DNA of 64,000 nt from Diphasiastrum complanatum (lineage: Eukaryota > Streptophyta > Lycopodiopsida > Lycopodiales > Lycopodiaceae), in the NCBI GenBank assembly GCA_029204225.1, contig CM055093.1, forward strand, positions 6,693,315 to 6,757,314, written 5' to 3'. This document shows, piece after piece, positions 21,051 to 31,253 of this stretch. The notes under the pieces are model-generated. The model worked only from the letters and a program-made list of their open reading frames with translations, did not search any database and was not told the origin of the DNA. The translations under genes and the position numbers were made by a program. Every line of letters begins with the position of its first letter. Position 1 is the stretch's first letter.

Positions 21051-22440
21051 CATCTACCTCCTTTACCCACCATCTCAAGCATCTACCTCCTCCCAACCTG
21101 CAATCATTAACACAACGGCCAGCAAACGAATGCGTGGCGCTGCCTCTACATCCACATCTCCACTTATTACTCGAAGACGTGTCTCCACTGCCACACTAAC
21201 CACTCCATCAACCACCGCCACTTCTTCTTCTGTGCAATCCCGCACTCCAGTTTCTGTTGCCGCCACCTCTCTTCCTGTTACATCCACATCTGTTTCTGTA
21301 TTCATCCTCGTTTATTCTGTTGATACCACTCCTACTTCTCTTCCAGTGTCCACTGCTCCATCCATCACCATCGCATCCTCCATCACTCCTGCCACCTCCT
21401 CTTACATTCAATCCTTCTGATTCGCAACTGTCTCCCGACACTTTGGCATGGATGCAAGTTATCAATTTTTCACCCCCACGCCAGACACTTTCTGCTCCAT
21501 CCTCATCTTTTTTCATACTGCACACCACTCTTCAGTTCCCCACTGTTCCTCCCATCTTCTCATTCGGAAAAACTGTCCTCACCCTTGTTTCCACAGTTGT
21601 TTCTCACACCTCACCCACTTCGCCAACAAAGGTTGCCGAGGGCAACCAACCGCAGCCTGATGACGCATTTGTACAAACAATTTTTGTAGCATCACCAATA
21701 CATCCTGGATGCGGTAGTGGCCAAAGTTGTTCTGGAAAGCAGGGTACTACAGTTGGCAATGAGTAATACACAGCTGCGAGCAGACCTCACCAAGCTGCAG
21801 CAAGAGCTGATTCTGGCTTAGCAACACGAACAAGCAGGGCACCAGGAGATTGCCAAGCTGCAGCAGAAGGAGGAGGGCCTAAAACCTCTCCAAAGCGCTG
21901 ACTGAGGCCTCCACAAAGATGCGGGAGCTTCAAGCTGAAGCATCCCAACGGCTTGCCCCCATCCAGGCGCCACTTATACTTTTGAAAGTAGAGAACGTGT
22001 GCCTGGGGACGAAGGTCAAAGCCTTACAATACGAGAAGCTCGCCTGGTTAGCTCACTCTGCACCGGACACAAGGCCGCTTTCCCAATCAGAGATGAATCT
22101 TCTACGGCGTCGGGGCAGATTTATAGCCAAACCCTTAACAGTTACCAGGCGGAGTTCAATAAGTATCGGACAAGCACAACGCAAGAGCTCGCCCAAGCCA
22201 AACAAGCCCTCAAGGCGTGCCAGAAATACATGGAAACGAAGGCCCAGCCCACCCCCGTGGTAATTCCAGTGCCACCTAATTTTGACGTTGCACATGCTAG
22301 TACCAGCCAAGATCAGAGCCAACAGTCAGCAGGGGGATTTCAACCAGATCAAGGGTCCGAAGGCCAAGACCAAGGGCAGACAGATGCGGCCACTGAGACG
22401 CGAGACCAGAGCAAATCCAACCACCATGGACAATGCTTGA
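21051..22440 (+). pseudogene. Ser/Thr-rich and coiled-coil region after integrase
   Basis: Downstream of the integrase end a Ser/Thr-rich stretch follows (KRMRGAASTSTSPLITRRR near its start, with a basic nuclear-signal-like patch). From about 21700 to 22250 a Gln/Leu/Lys/Glu-rich segment appears, spread over all three frames: VLQLAMSNTQLRADLTKLQQ, then HQEIAKLQQKEEGL, KMRELQAEASQRL, SYQAEFNKYRTSTTQ and ELAQAKQALKACQKYM. The heptad-like Leu pattern suggests a coiled coil. The tail is Gln/Gly/Asp-rich (GGFQPDQGSEGQDQGQTD). I recognise no family. It may be an extra 3' ORF of this element or a captured fragment. Stops and frameshifts break it. Confidence 0.55.
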
Positions 22441-23329
22441 AAACCCACGTGCTCCATTTGTTATTTTTCATTGGAGTATGACAATACCAGCATCAATAAT
22501 ATGATCCCACAAGACCTCCTTCACAAGATATACTCCAAAAGTCTTGTTATCTACGATCACCAAAACAATTGTGAAGATGTAGAATGAAGGTAATGAGTGC
22601 AATTACATACAGAAGACAACATTTTGTTATAACTTATTGGTTGGTATGTGGAGTTATTTTCTAAAAGCATCATTTTCCTCAGTTAATGCACGTGCAATGT
22701 TTGCCTTGCGATCTTGGGACAACTTCGTGGAAGCTACATCATATAATCTCTCGTTTGTGATAGATTTTGGCTTGCGGTCCCAATCAACACGTAACACGAC
22801 ACTAAAAAAATAAAACATTGTTATCTTTTACAATTCTTGAAAAAAAAACTTAACAAACAATTTGATGAAAGAAATTTAAATGAAAAATAATGTGTTGACA
22901 AAATTGCTTACTTATAAAATTCATCGCCATTGGCTGGATTTGCAAGTGTAGCAACTTTTGTGTTTGATGTCTACATTTTATATCCACGACATGGAATGTT
23001 GTAGCCCACTCTACCTCGTAATTAACTGGCAGGATCGAGTTTTTCTTTCCAAGAACAGGTTGTGCTCCAAATGATATACATCCTATATGTTACATAGATC
23101 CACCAAAATTCAATCAAAACAATAAACAAGTTGGAAATTAAAATGTGTAATAATCTTGTTTTAAAAAAGGCAATGTAATAGAGTTGAGTCCATACCTGTA
23201 ACCACTTGAGTAAGAACTGCAAATGGACAATTGTACCATGATTTAAAGCACCCCTGTTTTTCTTTTCAACCACAGGCTTGCAAGCTATTGTGATCACAAT
23301 CCTAAAAATCAAAGAGTAGACCACCCAAA
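22441..23329 (-). other. Possible exon-like blocks of an unknown gene or element
   Basis: Three minus-strand patches look coding. 23290-23200 could end at a GT donor after TTACAG. A second patch starts after an AG near 23090 and reads DVYHLEHNLFLERK or, in the frame that fits the join, GCISFGAQPVLGKKNS and LPVNYEVEWATTFHVVDIK. A third, at 22800-22660, reads DWDRKPKSITNERLYDVAS then SQDRKANIARALTEENDA. AT-rich intron-like DNA separates them. No family is recognised and the splice sites are only plausible. Confidence 0.3.
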
Positions 23330-23865
23330 TGTTGGGGATGTGTGAGAAGTTCCCTCGGTGCGTGCACTATTAGTAACAATAGGCGAACACAATAATGAAG
23401 TTAAGTTTAGAGCTAGGTGCGCAGTGATAGCGGAAGCAAGAGCAGACAATTAGACAAAGCAATTAGAAGGTCAGGCAGAGAGCAGAAAGCATTGCAAATA
23501 CTGACAGAACCTGAAAGCATAACTAGACAACACTTTATTCAGATTGATGATCTATGTGCTATTTACATTTATGTAGATGAGTGTACAATAGATGGCGTAG
23601 AGCCATTGTGCCATCAGGGAGAAGATCGTGGCTGCTGTCATTGTCAAGTTGGTTATGCAGTACAGAGGATGAGCGTGAGGAGGTCGATAAGTCAGGCTTT
23701 CCGATATGTCGTCTAAGTTGGGTCTTACCCGATAGTTCGTCCAATGGCCATCTTCACTTACTCGTCTTTAGTAGTTGAATTGCGCAACAATGCAAGTAAA
23801 TATGCAGCAATAAATGGAACTAGATTAATAACGGATTTAGGAGAGTAGAGAAAATAAATCCAACA
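23330..23865 (-). repeat. 3' LTR of the old copia element (536 bp)
   Basis: The ends are TGTTGG at 23330 and CCAACA at 23865, a six-base inverted pair. The polypurine tract lies directly outside on the coding side, and the RNase H end of the old copia follows beyond it. Confidence 0.75.
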
Positions 23866-23876
23866 ACCCCCCTTAA
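23866..23876 (-). promoter_or_regulatory. Polypurine tract of the old copia
   Basis: On the minus strand TAAGGGGGGT directly precedes the LTR start TGTTGG. Confidence 0.75.
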
Positions 23877-23879
23877 TCT

Positions 23880-24811
23880 GGATCCGTGAATGCTTCGATC
23901 GTCAGACTAAGCAATGCACAAAGTTTGTTGTGTGCATCAATGCTCAATGCCTTGGTGAATACATCTGCAACCATGTCATGTGTTTGACAGTACGTTAAGC
24001 TCACCTCTTTGCCAAGAATATTGTCCCTGACATAGTTATATCAAATCTCGATGTGCTTACTCCTAGAGTAAAATCTAGGATTGGCTGATAAGGCAATTGC
24101 ACACTGATTATCACAAAATATGATTGTCGGGGTGTACTGGTTTAAACTAATGTCTTCCAGTAAATTTCTCAACCAAAATACCTCTTTAATAGATTGAGAA
24201 GCAGCAATATACTCTGCTTCTATAGATGAAAGAGCAATAGAGGTTTCCTTACGACCGTTCCATGATATAGGACCGTCCTTGAAGAAGAATGTAAACCCAT
24301 ATGTGGATTTACGATTACCTACAGCTCCTCCCCAACTTGCATCGGAAAATCCACTGAGCCGATGAAGATTGTCGTTGTTGACTTCTCCATAGCAATGCAA
24401 TGGTCCATTGTAGCTCGAATGTATCTCATAACTCTTATAAGAGCCTTCCAATGGGTAATGCCAGGATTGGTGGCCATAAACTGGCCGAGTGAGCTGACTG
24501 CAAAAAGCAATGTCAGGCCTTGTGTAGACCATTGCATACATGAGAAATCCAAGTATCGATCGATAGGGATACTCTTTCATCTACTCCTGTTCCTGCTTAG
24601 TCTGAGGACATTGGTCCTTCGACAAGTGCAGGCCTGGTTCCTTTGGCGAGTGAGCTAATTTATAGTTAATCAGATTATAGCTGATAAGAACATTGTGAAG
24701 ACACCTTTGTTGAGTAATAAATATCAGCTGTATCGCTCTATCTCAATGGATTTGAATGCCCAGACAGAAGTGAGCTTCACCAAGATCGGTCATGTCGAAC
24801 TCGGAGGATAA
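23880..24811 (-). pseudogene. Old copia, 3' part of pol (RT end and RNase H)
   Basis: This is the left half of an element split by the young copia. From the split point the minus strand reads LSSEFDMTDLGEAHFCLGIQ, then a decayed stretch, then KEPGLHLSKDQCPQTKQE, a stop, and MKEYPYRSILGFLMYAM (24580). RNase H follows with GFSDASWGGAVGNRKST, SIEAEYIAAS, IIFCDNQCAIALS and YSRSKHIEI, and the end reads MVADVFTKALS near 23950. It contains at least two in-frame stops. The upstream half continues at 31254. Confidence 0.85.
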
Positions 24812-24816
24812 TATCA

Positions 24817-25471
24817 TGTGAAAAATACAGATCCTAAGTGGATCTAAACTCCAAGATCATTGGCTTGAATGCTTGCACTCCAAACTACATAAGCTAGGAA
24901 TTGGCAACACATTCTATGCTACCTAGAATGCAAAGAACTTGATCAAAAAACATTTATCACAAATGGAAACTTCCATAAACATCAAGTGCGGCCCAAAATA
25001 GCATTATACAGTCCATAATACATCAGCCTACCACTTTTGGAAAGCACCTAAGATCATACACAATAGCTTGAAGACAATACACACAACAATGCTCTCAATG
25101 GAGGAAGAAACAATGACAATGATCTATTGATCTCAATGAAGCATACAAAAGGTTTCTCCAACCTGTTCTCCACGACTTCCCTACTATTTATGGATGAGGA
25201 AGATGACTCTCTCTCCTCTCTCTAGAAGGTACTTGACCCTAGATATTCCCTATATAGGAAAAATAGCTAAAAATGGCTTATATGACCAAAATACATCAAA
25301 ATGGTCTCATTTTGAAGGGTATGAAGTTTGACACTTCATCATACTGAAAAAATACAGTAAATAAAAACATTGTGGCCTGGTTCACACGTGTGAAACTCCA
25401 GAACCAAAACTATTTACAATTTTAGCCAATTTAGGCCTCAAACTAGCTAGGAAATGTTGACAATTTTCACA
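24817..25471 (-). repeat. 3' LTR of the young copia (655 bp)
   Basis: On the minus strand it starts TGTGAAAATTGTC and ends TATTTTTCACA. It contains the perfect palindrome TTCACACGTGTGAA (25381-25394) and a TATATAGG box near 25250. The stop codon of the gag-pol frame lies inside its first bases. Confidence 0.97.
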
Positions 25472-28400
25472 CTCCCTCTTCAACATTGGATGCTAGTTTC
25501 AACATAGTCTTTGAGCACATTCCAAGATTAGATCTATGCATTAAATATAGGTCCTTTCCCAATGGTTTGGTGAAGATATCAGCCACACACTCCTTTGAAG
25601 AGACATGTTGAAGCTCCACCTCTTTGGCAATGACTTGATCTCTCACAAAATGGTGAGCAATCTCAATGTGCTTGCTCCTTGCATGAAAAACAGGATTGCT
25701 TGCCAAGCTTTGGGCTGAAAGGTTATCACAAAGTATGATTGGAGTCTTCTCTGGTTCCAGCAAGTGAAGATCCAATAACATCCTCTTGATCCAAAGAATC
25801 TCCTTGGTGCATGTTGTTAATGCCTTGTACTCGGCTTCGGTGGAAGATAGAGAGATAGTTGGTTGCTTCTTTGATAGCCATGAGACCACTCCATCTCCAA
25901 GATAGATTGCAAAGGCACTTGTTGACTTCCTATCCATTTGATCACCTGCAAAATCTGAATCTGAAAATCCACAAAGGTTAGGTGTAGTACCTCCATACAA
26001 GATGCCAAAATCTCTAGATCCCGAGATGTATCTAAGTACTCTCTTTCCTAGCTTCCAATGAGCCTCACTAGGATCTTGCATAAATTGACTTAGTTTACCA
26101 ACCACAAAGCTTAGATCAGGTCTTGTGATGGTTAACCATATAAGAGATCCTATTAGCTTTCTATAGAGAGTAATGTCCTTGAAGGATCTTTCATTACTTC
26201 TTGTAGTTAGCTTTACATTTGATTCCATAGGAGTAGAAACAACTTTACAATCTTCCATATGAAACCTTTTTAGAATAGAGTTAACATACTTTTCTTGACA
26301 TATGAATGTAGATTTAGAAGTTCTAATAATCTCTATTCCTAAGATATAATGAAGTTTACCAAGATCTTGAATTTCAAACTCTCTTTTGAGTGCCATCTTG
26401 ATTTCATCTATATCTAGATTGTTACCACCACTTAAGATAATGTCATCAACATAGATCAAAAGTAAAGTGATATCATTTTCATTCAATCTAAAGTAGAGAG
26501 AATGATCATACTCACTCATAACAAAGTTTTGAGAAAGTAAGAAGGAATTGAGCTTAGCATACCAACTCCTTGGTGCTTGCTTTAGCCCATACAAACTCTT
26601 TTGGAGATAGCACACATGATTAGGCTCATCATGTGAAACATAGCCCTCGGGTTGCTCCATGTAAATATCTTCTTCAAGATCACCATTCAAGAAGGCATTA
26701 GTAACATCCATTTGCCACATATCCCAATCATAAAGAGTTGCAAGAGAGATTAGGATTCGAATAGTTACCATCTTTGCCACGGGTGCAAAGGTCTCATCAT
26801 AGTCAATACCATATTCTTGAGCATACCCCTTTGCCACCAACCTTGCCTTGTACTTGTTGATTGATCCATCTTGATTTGTCTTGATCTTGAAGATCCACTT
26901 ACAACCAATTGCCTTCTTGTCCTTTGGAAGCTTTACCAACCTCCATGTGTTGCTTTTGATGAGTGCTTGATGCTCATGATCCATGGCTTGGATCCATTCC
27001 TTCTTTTGAATTGCTTCACCTACACAAGTTGGTTCATCAAAAGAGGTAAGAAAAGCAAAGTTAGAGTTGTCCACCACTTGCTTTCCTTTTTCATCATAGG
27101 TTAGCCTTGATGGCTTAGCCCTTTGCCTTTGAGTCTTCCTTGAAGTTTGCTTTGGAGTGGCATCTCCATCTTCATCCAAGACATCTTGCACATCATGATG
27201 ATTAGTAGGCACATCAACATCAACATCAACAACATTGGAAACATTCTCTTCATGAAAGATGACATCCCTACTTATGACAACTTTCTTTGTAGAAGGAATG
27301 TACACTTTGTAAGCCTTGCTTACTTCACTATAGCCAACAAACACACCCTTCTTTGATGAAGGATCTTCTTTAGTTCTATCATCAAGTGTGATATTGACAA
27401 AACATGTACATCCAAAGATCCTACAATGCTTGACACTCGGCCTTCTACCATAAAGAACCTCATGAGGAGTTTTACCATCCAAGGAAGCACTTGTCCATCT
27501 ATTACATAGATAGTTAGCACATGCTAAAGCTTCCCCCCAAAAAGACTTAGCAAGATTAGCATGTAGTCTCATTGCCTTGGCACATTCACAAAGGGTTCTA
27601 TTCTTCCTCTCGGCCACTCCATTCTGTTGTGGAGTCCTAGGACTAGACATCTCCCTCTTAATCCCATGTGCTATACAAAAGTCTTTGAACCTATTTGAGG
27701 TGTATTCCCCTCCATTATCAGATCTTAAGCATTTGATCTTTGTATTGAATTGGTTTTCCATTTCATTCTTGAACTTGACAAATGCAGCAAACACTTCATC
27801 CTTACTTTTAAGAAGATAGATCCAAGTATACCTACTAAAGTCATCAATGAAAGTTGCATACATCTTTGCCCCACCATTGCTAGTTGTACTAGAAGAATGA
27901 ATATCAGAATGCACAAGTTGAAAAGCTTCTTTAGATCTAGAAGTAGATCTAGAATAAGCAAGTCTATGAGATTTGGACAAGGCACAATGTTCACAAACAC
28001 TATTGTTTGCAACAAGACTTTTAGGGAGACCAAGAACAAGCTCTTTCTTTGCCATTACCTCCAAAGATTTGAAGTTGGGATGGCCCAACCTCTTGTGCCA
28101 AACTTCTTGGTTTGTCAATTGCTCCCTAGCCATACATCCTTCATGATTAGAGATCACACATGCATCAAGCTTGAAAAGTTTACCATGCCTCCTACCTTGA
28201 GCAATCAAGGATCCACATTTACTTATCAAACATGCATCTCCAATGAACTCCACATCAAGTCCTTTGTCAATCATTTGACTTACACTAAGCAAATTCTTAG
28301 TGATTGAAGGAATGTACAAAACATTTTCAAGATTTGCTTTCCTATTTGTTGAAAGGGAAATAGGAATAGTGCCTATGCCTTTGATGTCACATTGACCATC

Positions 28401-29420
28401 ATTTGCAGTGTAGATGATGTTACCTTCTCCCTCATAAGACAATAAGGATGTAAAGTATTCCTTATGTCTTGTCATGTGAGATGAGGCTCCACTATCAATC
28501 CACCAAGGATCATTATCATCTATGTTGGCTAACAAACTTGAAGTCATAACAAGTGATTCACATGTGTTATGTTCTTCCTCATCTATTGTAAGATTTCCTT
28601 GCCTCTCTCCTTGCTCTCTTTTCTTCTTATAACATTCATTTGCAAAATGACCTTTTATCCCACAATAAAAGCACTTGAACTTTGACTTATTGTTCTTAGT
28701 AGAAGAGGAAGAGGAAGAGTGATCATCATGATCAAAGTTACCACCTTTGGACCATTTCCCTTTGCCTTTACCTTTGCCCTTGAATTTGCCTTTTGTGAAG
28801 AAAGCCTCTTCACCTCCACCTTGCAAGGATGCACCATCAAGCTTTGATTGCAACCTATGTTCTTCAGCCAATAAGATTTCTTGCAAGTCAACCACACTTG
28901 GCAAGACTCTTTGAATGGCAAAACTTTGCACAAGGTTAGCATGTTCATTTAGCAAACCATTCAACATAACTTGGACTATTTCACCATCTTTTATGTTCTC
29001 ATCAATGCATGCTAAATCATCACTTAGGGACTTAACTCTCAAGATAAATGCATGAGCACTTTCACCCTCTCTTTGCCTACTAGAAAATATTTGTCTCCTT
29101 AGGGTCAATACCCTAGATGTGGACTTTGATTCAAAGAGCTTCTTTAAGGCATTCCATGCCTCACTTGCACTTTGACACTTTCCAACTTCCTTGAGAAGTT
29201 CATTTGTAACATTCATTTTAATGATATGAAGAGCCCTTTTGGCCTTCTTATCAAACCTTTGTTGCTCTTGAAGTGTGAGAGGTCTCTCTTCAATTTCTGC
29301 AACTATGTCCATGAGTTCATTCAACTCAAGTAAGGACTCCATCCTCACTTTCCAAGTAGAGTAGTTTGATGAACTCAACCTTTCACTAGACTCTAGCATG
29401 ATCCCACCATTGGAAGCCAT
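25467..29420 (-). CDS. Copia gag-pol polyprotein, 1317 aa, intact
   Basis: The polyprotein encodes all proteins for copia transposition. ATG at 29420 opens MASNGGIMLESSERLSSSNY. Gag (UBN2-like) spans residues 20-200. A Lys/Gly-rich patch precedes the zinc knuckle C250-x2-C253-x4-H258-x4-C263. Protease has D309-S-G. Integrase has an HHCC finger (WHKRLGHPN, CEHC near 476-479) and the triad D506, D568, E604 with 35 residues between the last two. RT has D905 in MDVTNAFLNG and YVDD at 990-993. RNase H has SDSDFAGD (1152-1159), EAEY and CDN. The frame ends NVEEGV; its last codons overlap the polypurine tract and the TGA lies in the LTR. No stop, frameshift or missing catalytic residue was seen. Gag and pol share a single frame, so expression from one polyprotein is expected. 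It is related to the fragments at 6452 and 33337. Confidence 0.97.
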   Translation of the reverse strand: MASNGGIMLESSERLSSSNYSTWKVRMESLLELNELMDIVAEIEERPLTLQEQQRFDKKAKRALHIIKMNVTNELLKEVGKCQSASEAWNALKKLFESKSTSRVLTLRRQIFSSRQREGESAHAFILRVKSLSDDLACIDENIKDGEIVQVMLNGLLNEHANLVQSFAIQRVLPSVVDLQEILLAEEHRLQSKLDGASLQGGGEEAFFTKGKFKGKGKGKGKWSKGGNFDHDDHSSSSSSTKNNKSKFKCFYCGIKGHFANECYKKKREQGERQGNLTIDEEEHNTCESLVMTSSLLANIDDNDPWWIDSGASSHMTRHKEYFTSLLSYEGEGNIIYTANDGQCDIKGIGTIPISLSTNRKANLENVLYIPSITKNLLSVSQMIDKGLDVEFIGDACLISKCGSLIAQGRRHGKLFKLDACVISNHEGCMAREQLTNQEVWHKRLGHPNFKSLEVMAKKELVLGLPKSLVANNSVCEHCALSKSHRLAYSRSTSRSKEAFQLVHSDIHSSSTTSNGGAKMYATFIDDFSRYTWIYLLKSKDEVFAAFVKFKNEMENQFNTKIKCLRSDNGGEYTSNRFKDFCIAHGIKREMSSPRTPQQNGVAERKNRTLCECAKAMRLHANLAKSFWGEALACANYLCNRWTSASLDGKTPHEVLYGRRPSVKHCRIFGCTCFVNITLDDRTKEDPSSKKGVFVGYSEVSKAYKVYIPSTKKVVISRDVIFHEENVSNVVDVDVDVPTNHHDVQDVLDEDGDATPKQTSRKTQRQRAKPSRLTYDEKGKQVVDNSNFAFLTSFDEPTCVGEAIQKKEWIQAMDHEHQALIKSNTWRLVKLPKDKKAIGCKWIFKIKTNQDGSINKYKARLVAKGYAQEYGIDYDETFAPVAKMVTIRILISLATLYDWDMWQMDVTNAFLNGDLEEDIYMEQPEGYVSHDEPNHVCYLQKSLYGLKQAPRSWYAKLNSFLLSQNFVMSEYDHSLYFRLNENDITLLLIYVDDIILSGGNNLDIDEIKMALKREFEIQDLGKLHYILGIEIIRTSKSTFICQEKYVNSILKRFHMEDCKVVSTPMESNVKLTTRSNERSFKDITLYRKLIGSLIWLTITRPDLSFVVGKLSQFMQDPSEAHWKLGKRVLRYISGSRDFGILYGGTTPNLCGFSDSDFAGDQMDRKSTSAFAIYLGDGVVSWLSKKQPTISLSSTEAEYKALTTCTKEILWIKRMLLDLHLLEPEKTPIILCDNLSAQSLASNPVFHARSKHIEIAHHFVRDQVIAKEVELQHVSSKECVADIFTKPLGKDLYLMHRSNLGMCSKTMLKLASNVEEGV
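25472..25481 (-). promoter_or_regulatory. Polypurine tract of the young copia
   Basis: GAAGAGGGAG on the minus strand, directly before the LTR start TGTGAAAA. The gag-pol reading frame runs through it. Confidence 0.9.
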
Positions 29421-30580
29421 GATTCTAATGTTTCTTCAACTTTTAGGTTTTGTCCTAAAGCACTTGGCACTCACTTTTCTCTCAACAAATGATAGATAAA
29501 GAGATCTATGAAGATTTAGGACCCTAAAACACTTCTATCTTGAACCTAGATGGTTTCCAAGCATAGAAAGGAAGATTGAAACACATGCAACACTTTGCAC
29601 ACACTAAGAATGGATTACAAAATCAAACCAACCTGAACACACTCTTGCTTAAGCTCTCAAACTTTCCAGCAAGTGACCAAATCAAGTTATGGTGTGAAGA
29701 GTTACTTGCATTCTTAGAAAATACCCAAAACTAGGATGCCAAGATTACCTAGTAATGAACAAACTTGATCAACATATGATCAACACACTAAGATATTGAT
29801 TCAACCTGTAAAACCACATGTAAACCACACTTCTAAAAGTTTATAAACTCCAGCAAGTGATAAATACAAGATTTAGAGGTGAATGAATGAGCACACTTAG
29901 TGAATCACAAGACTAGCTTCACTATCTTGTCAAATCTTGGTGTTTAGATGTAGATCTAAGATCACTTCACATGAGAATGTTCCTCAACCTGTTAAGAACC
30001 TGAAAACACACTTGCATAATGGTTAACACCTTCCAGCAAATGCTCCAATCAAATTACATAAGGAGAGTTACTTACATGCTCAACAAAGTACACCAAAAAT
30101 TATGCCAAAATTGATGACAATCTTTACAATATGCTCTTCACAATGGAGCTTACAATATGTTCACCCAAAAAAGGGGATCTTTCATCCAAATGGGAGCTTT
30201 GCTCAGCCTTTAGGAGAATTACAACTCACTCAAAAGAGCATTTGTCATCCACTTAAGGAGAAGTTTCATCCACTTAAGGAGAGTGTTCATCCAAGAATGG
30301 AGATTGTCAACAATAGGATTGAAAAGAACATTGTTAGTATTGAATATGCACAAGCCTCACAATCACAAATGATTAGGTGTTATGATCTGATCCAAAATAG
30401 TTTCTTTTCAGCCTCTGATCTTCAATAGACCTGAAATATGCTTTTGATCCACAAGTTCAACTCACAAAACAAAGGTTAGTAAGATTTGATCAACAAAGCA
30501 ATGCAAAATCATGCTAGAACTTGATCAAACATCCAAATATCACCAAAAATGAAATACTTACTGTAAATAGAAGCCAACCA
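29421..30580 (-). other. Leader of the young copia
   Basis: About 1160 non-coding bases between the primer site and the gag ATG. A patch at 30160-30320 repeats CATCCACTTAAGGAGA-like words several times (CATCCAAATGGGAGC, CATCCAAGAATGGAG). A plus-strand frame at 30102-30428 crosses this patch and is a by-product of it. Confidence 0.85.
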
Positions 30581-30592
30581 GCTCTGATACCA
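30581..30592 (-). promoter_or_regulatory. Primer-binding site for initiator tRNA-Met
   Basis: TGGTATCAGAGC on the minus strand, directly adjoining the 5' LTR edge at 30593. Confidence 0.95.
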
Positions 30593-31248
30593 TGTGAAAA
30601 ATACAGATCCTAAGTGGATCTAAACTCCAAGATCATTGGCTTGAATGCTTGCACTCCAAACTACATAAGCTAGGAATTGGCAACACATTCTATGCTACCT
30701 AGAATGCAAAGAACTTGATCAAAAAACATTTATCACAAATGGAAACTTCCATAAACATCAAGTGCGGCCCAAAATAGCATTATACAGTCCATAATACATC
30801 AGCCTACCACTTTTGGAAAGCACCTAAGATCATACACAATAGCTTGAAGACAATACACACAACAATGCTCTCAATGGAGGAAGAAACAATGACAATGATC
30901 TATTGATCTCAATGAAGCATACAAAAGGTTTCTCCAACCTGTTCTCCACGACTTCCCTACTATTTATGGATGAGGAAGATGACTCTCTCTCCTCTCTCTA
31001 GAAGGTACTTGACCCTAGATATTCCCTATATAGGAAAAATAGCTAAAAATGGCTTATATGACCAAAATACATCAAAATGGTCTCATTTTGAAGGGTATGA
31101 AGTTTGACACTTCATCATACTGAAAAAAATACAGTAAATAAAAACATTGTGGCCTGGTTCACACGTGTGAAACTCCAGAACCAAAACTATTTACAATTTT
31201 AGCCAATTTAGGCCTCAAACTAGCTAGGAAATGTTGACAATTTTCACA
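30593..31248 (-). repeat. 5' LTR of the young copia (656 bp)
   Basis: It is the same as the 3' LTR except for seven instead of six A residues in one run near 31125. The TTCACACGTGTGAA palindrome is at 31158-31171 and lies about 80 bases inside the LTR start. Confidence 0.97.
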
Positions 31249-31253
31249 TATCA

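Larger units (their letters stand above)
15135..22440 (+). mobile_element. Defective Ty3/gypsy element with tRNA-Asp primer site
   Basis: The parts in order are a 5' LTR (15135-15955), a tRNA-Asp primer site, a repeat-rich leader, gag with zinc knuckles, aspartic protease, a spacer, a deletion that removes RT, RNase H and most of integrase, the integrase C-terminus (from 20660), and a Ser/Thr-rich to coiled-coil region (to about 22440). No 3' LTR was recognised. Primer choice and gag type point to the non-chromodomain Tat/Athila side of gypsy; this is inference. It cut a copia 3' LTR when it inserted. Confidence 0.8.
24817..31248 (-). mobile_element. Intact young Ty1/copia retrotransposon
   Basis: The whole element is present. 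The LTRs (24817-25471 and 30593-31248) differ, as far as I can read, only by one A in an A run. A tRNA-Met primer site touches the 5' LTR and a polypurine tract touches the 3' LTR. TATCA lies on both outer edges (24812-24816 and 31249-31253) as the 5-bp target duplication. One uninterrupted 1317-codon gag-pol frame fills the interior. It sits inside the RT of an older copia, in the same orientation. All of this points to a very recent insertion by an element that may still be active. Confidence 0.97.

Noticed and set aside
21075-21528. Val/Gly-rich minus frames opposite the Ser/Thr-rich region
   Set aside because: They are reverse-strand shadows of TCC/ACC-rich sequence.
21051-22440. Envelope-like gene after gypsy integrase
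   Set aside because: No signal peptide, no clear membrane segment and no cysteine pattern were seen; a coiled-coil protein of unknown role fits better.
26871-28307. Plus-strand frames inside the young copia
   Set aside because: They are antisense to an intact gag-pol frame with all catalytic motifs.
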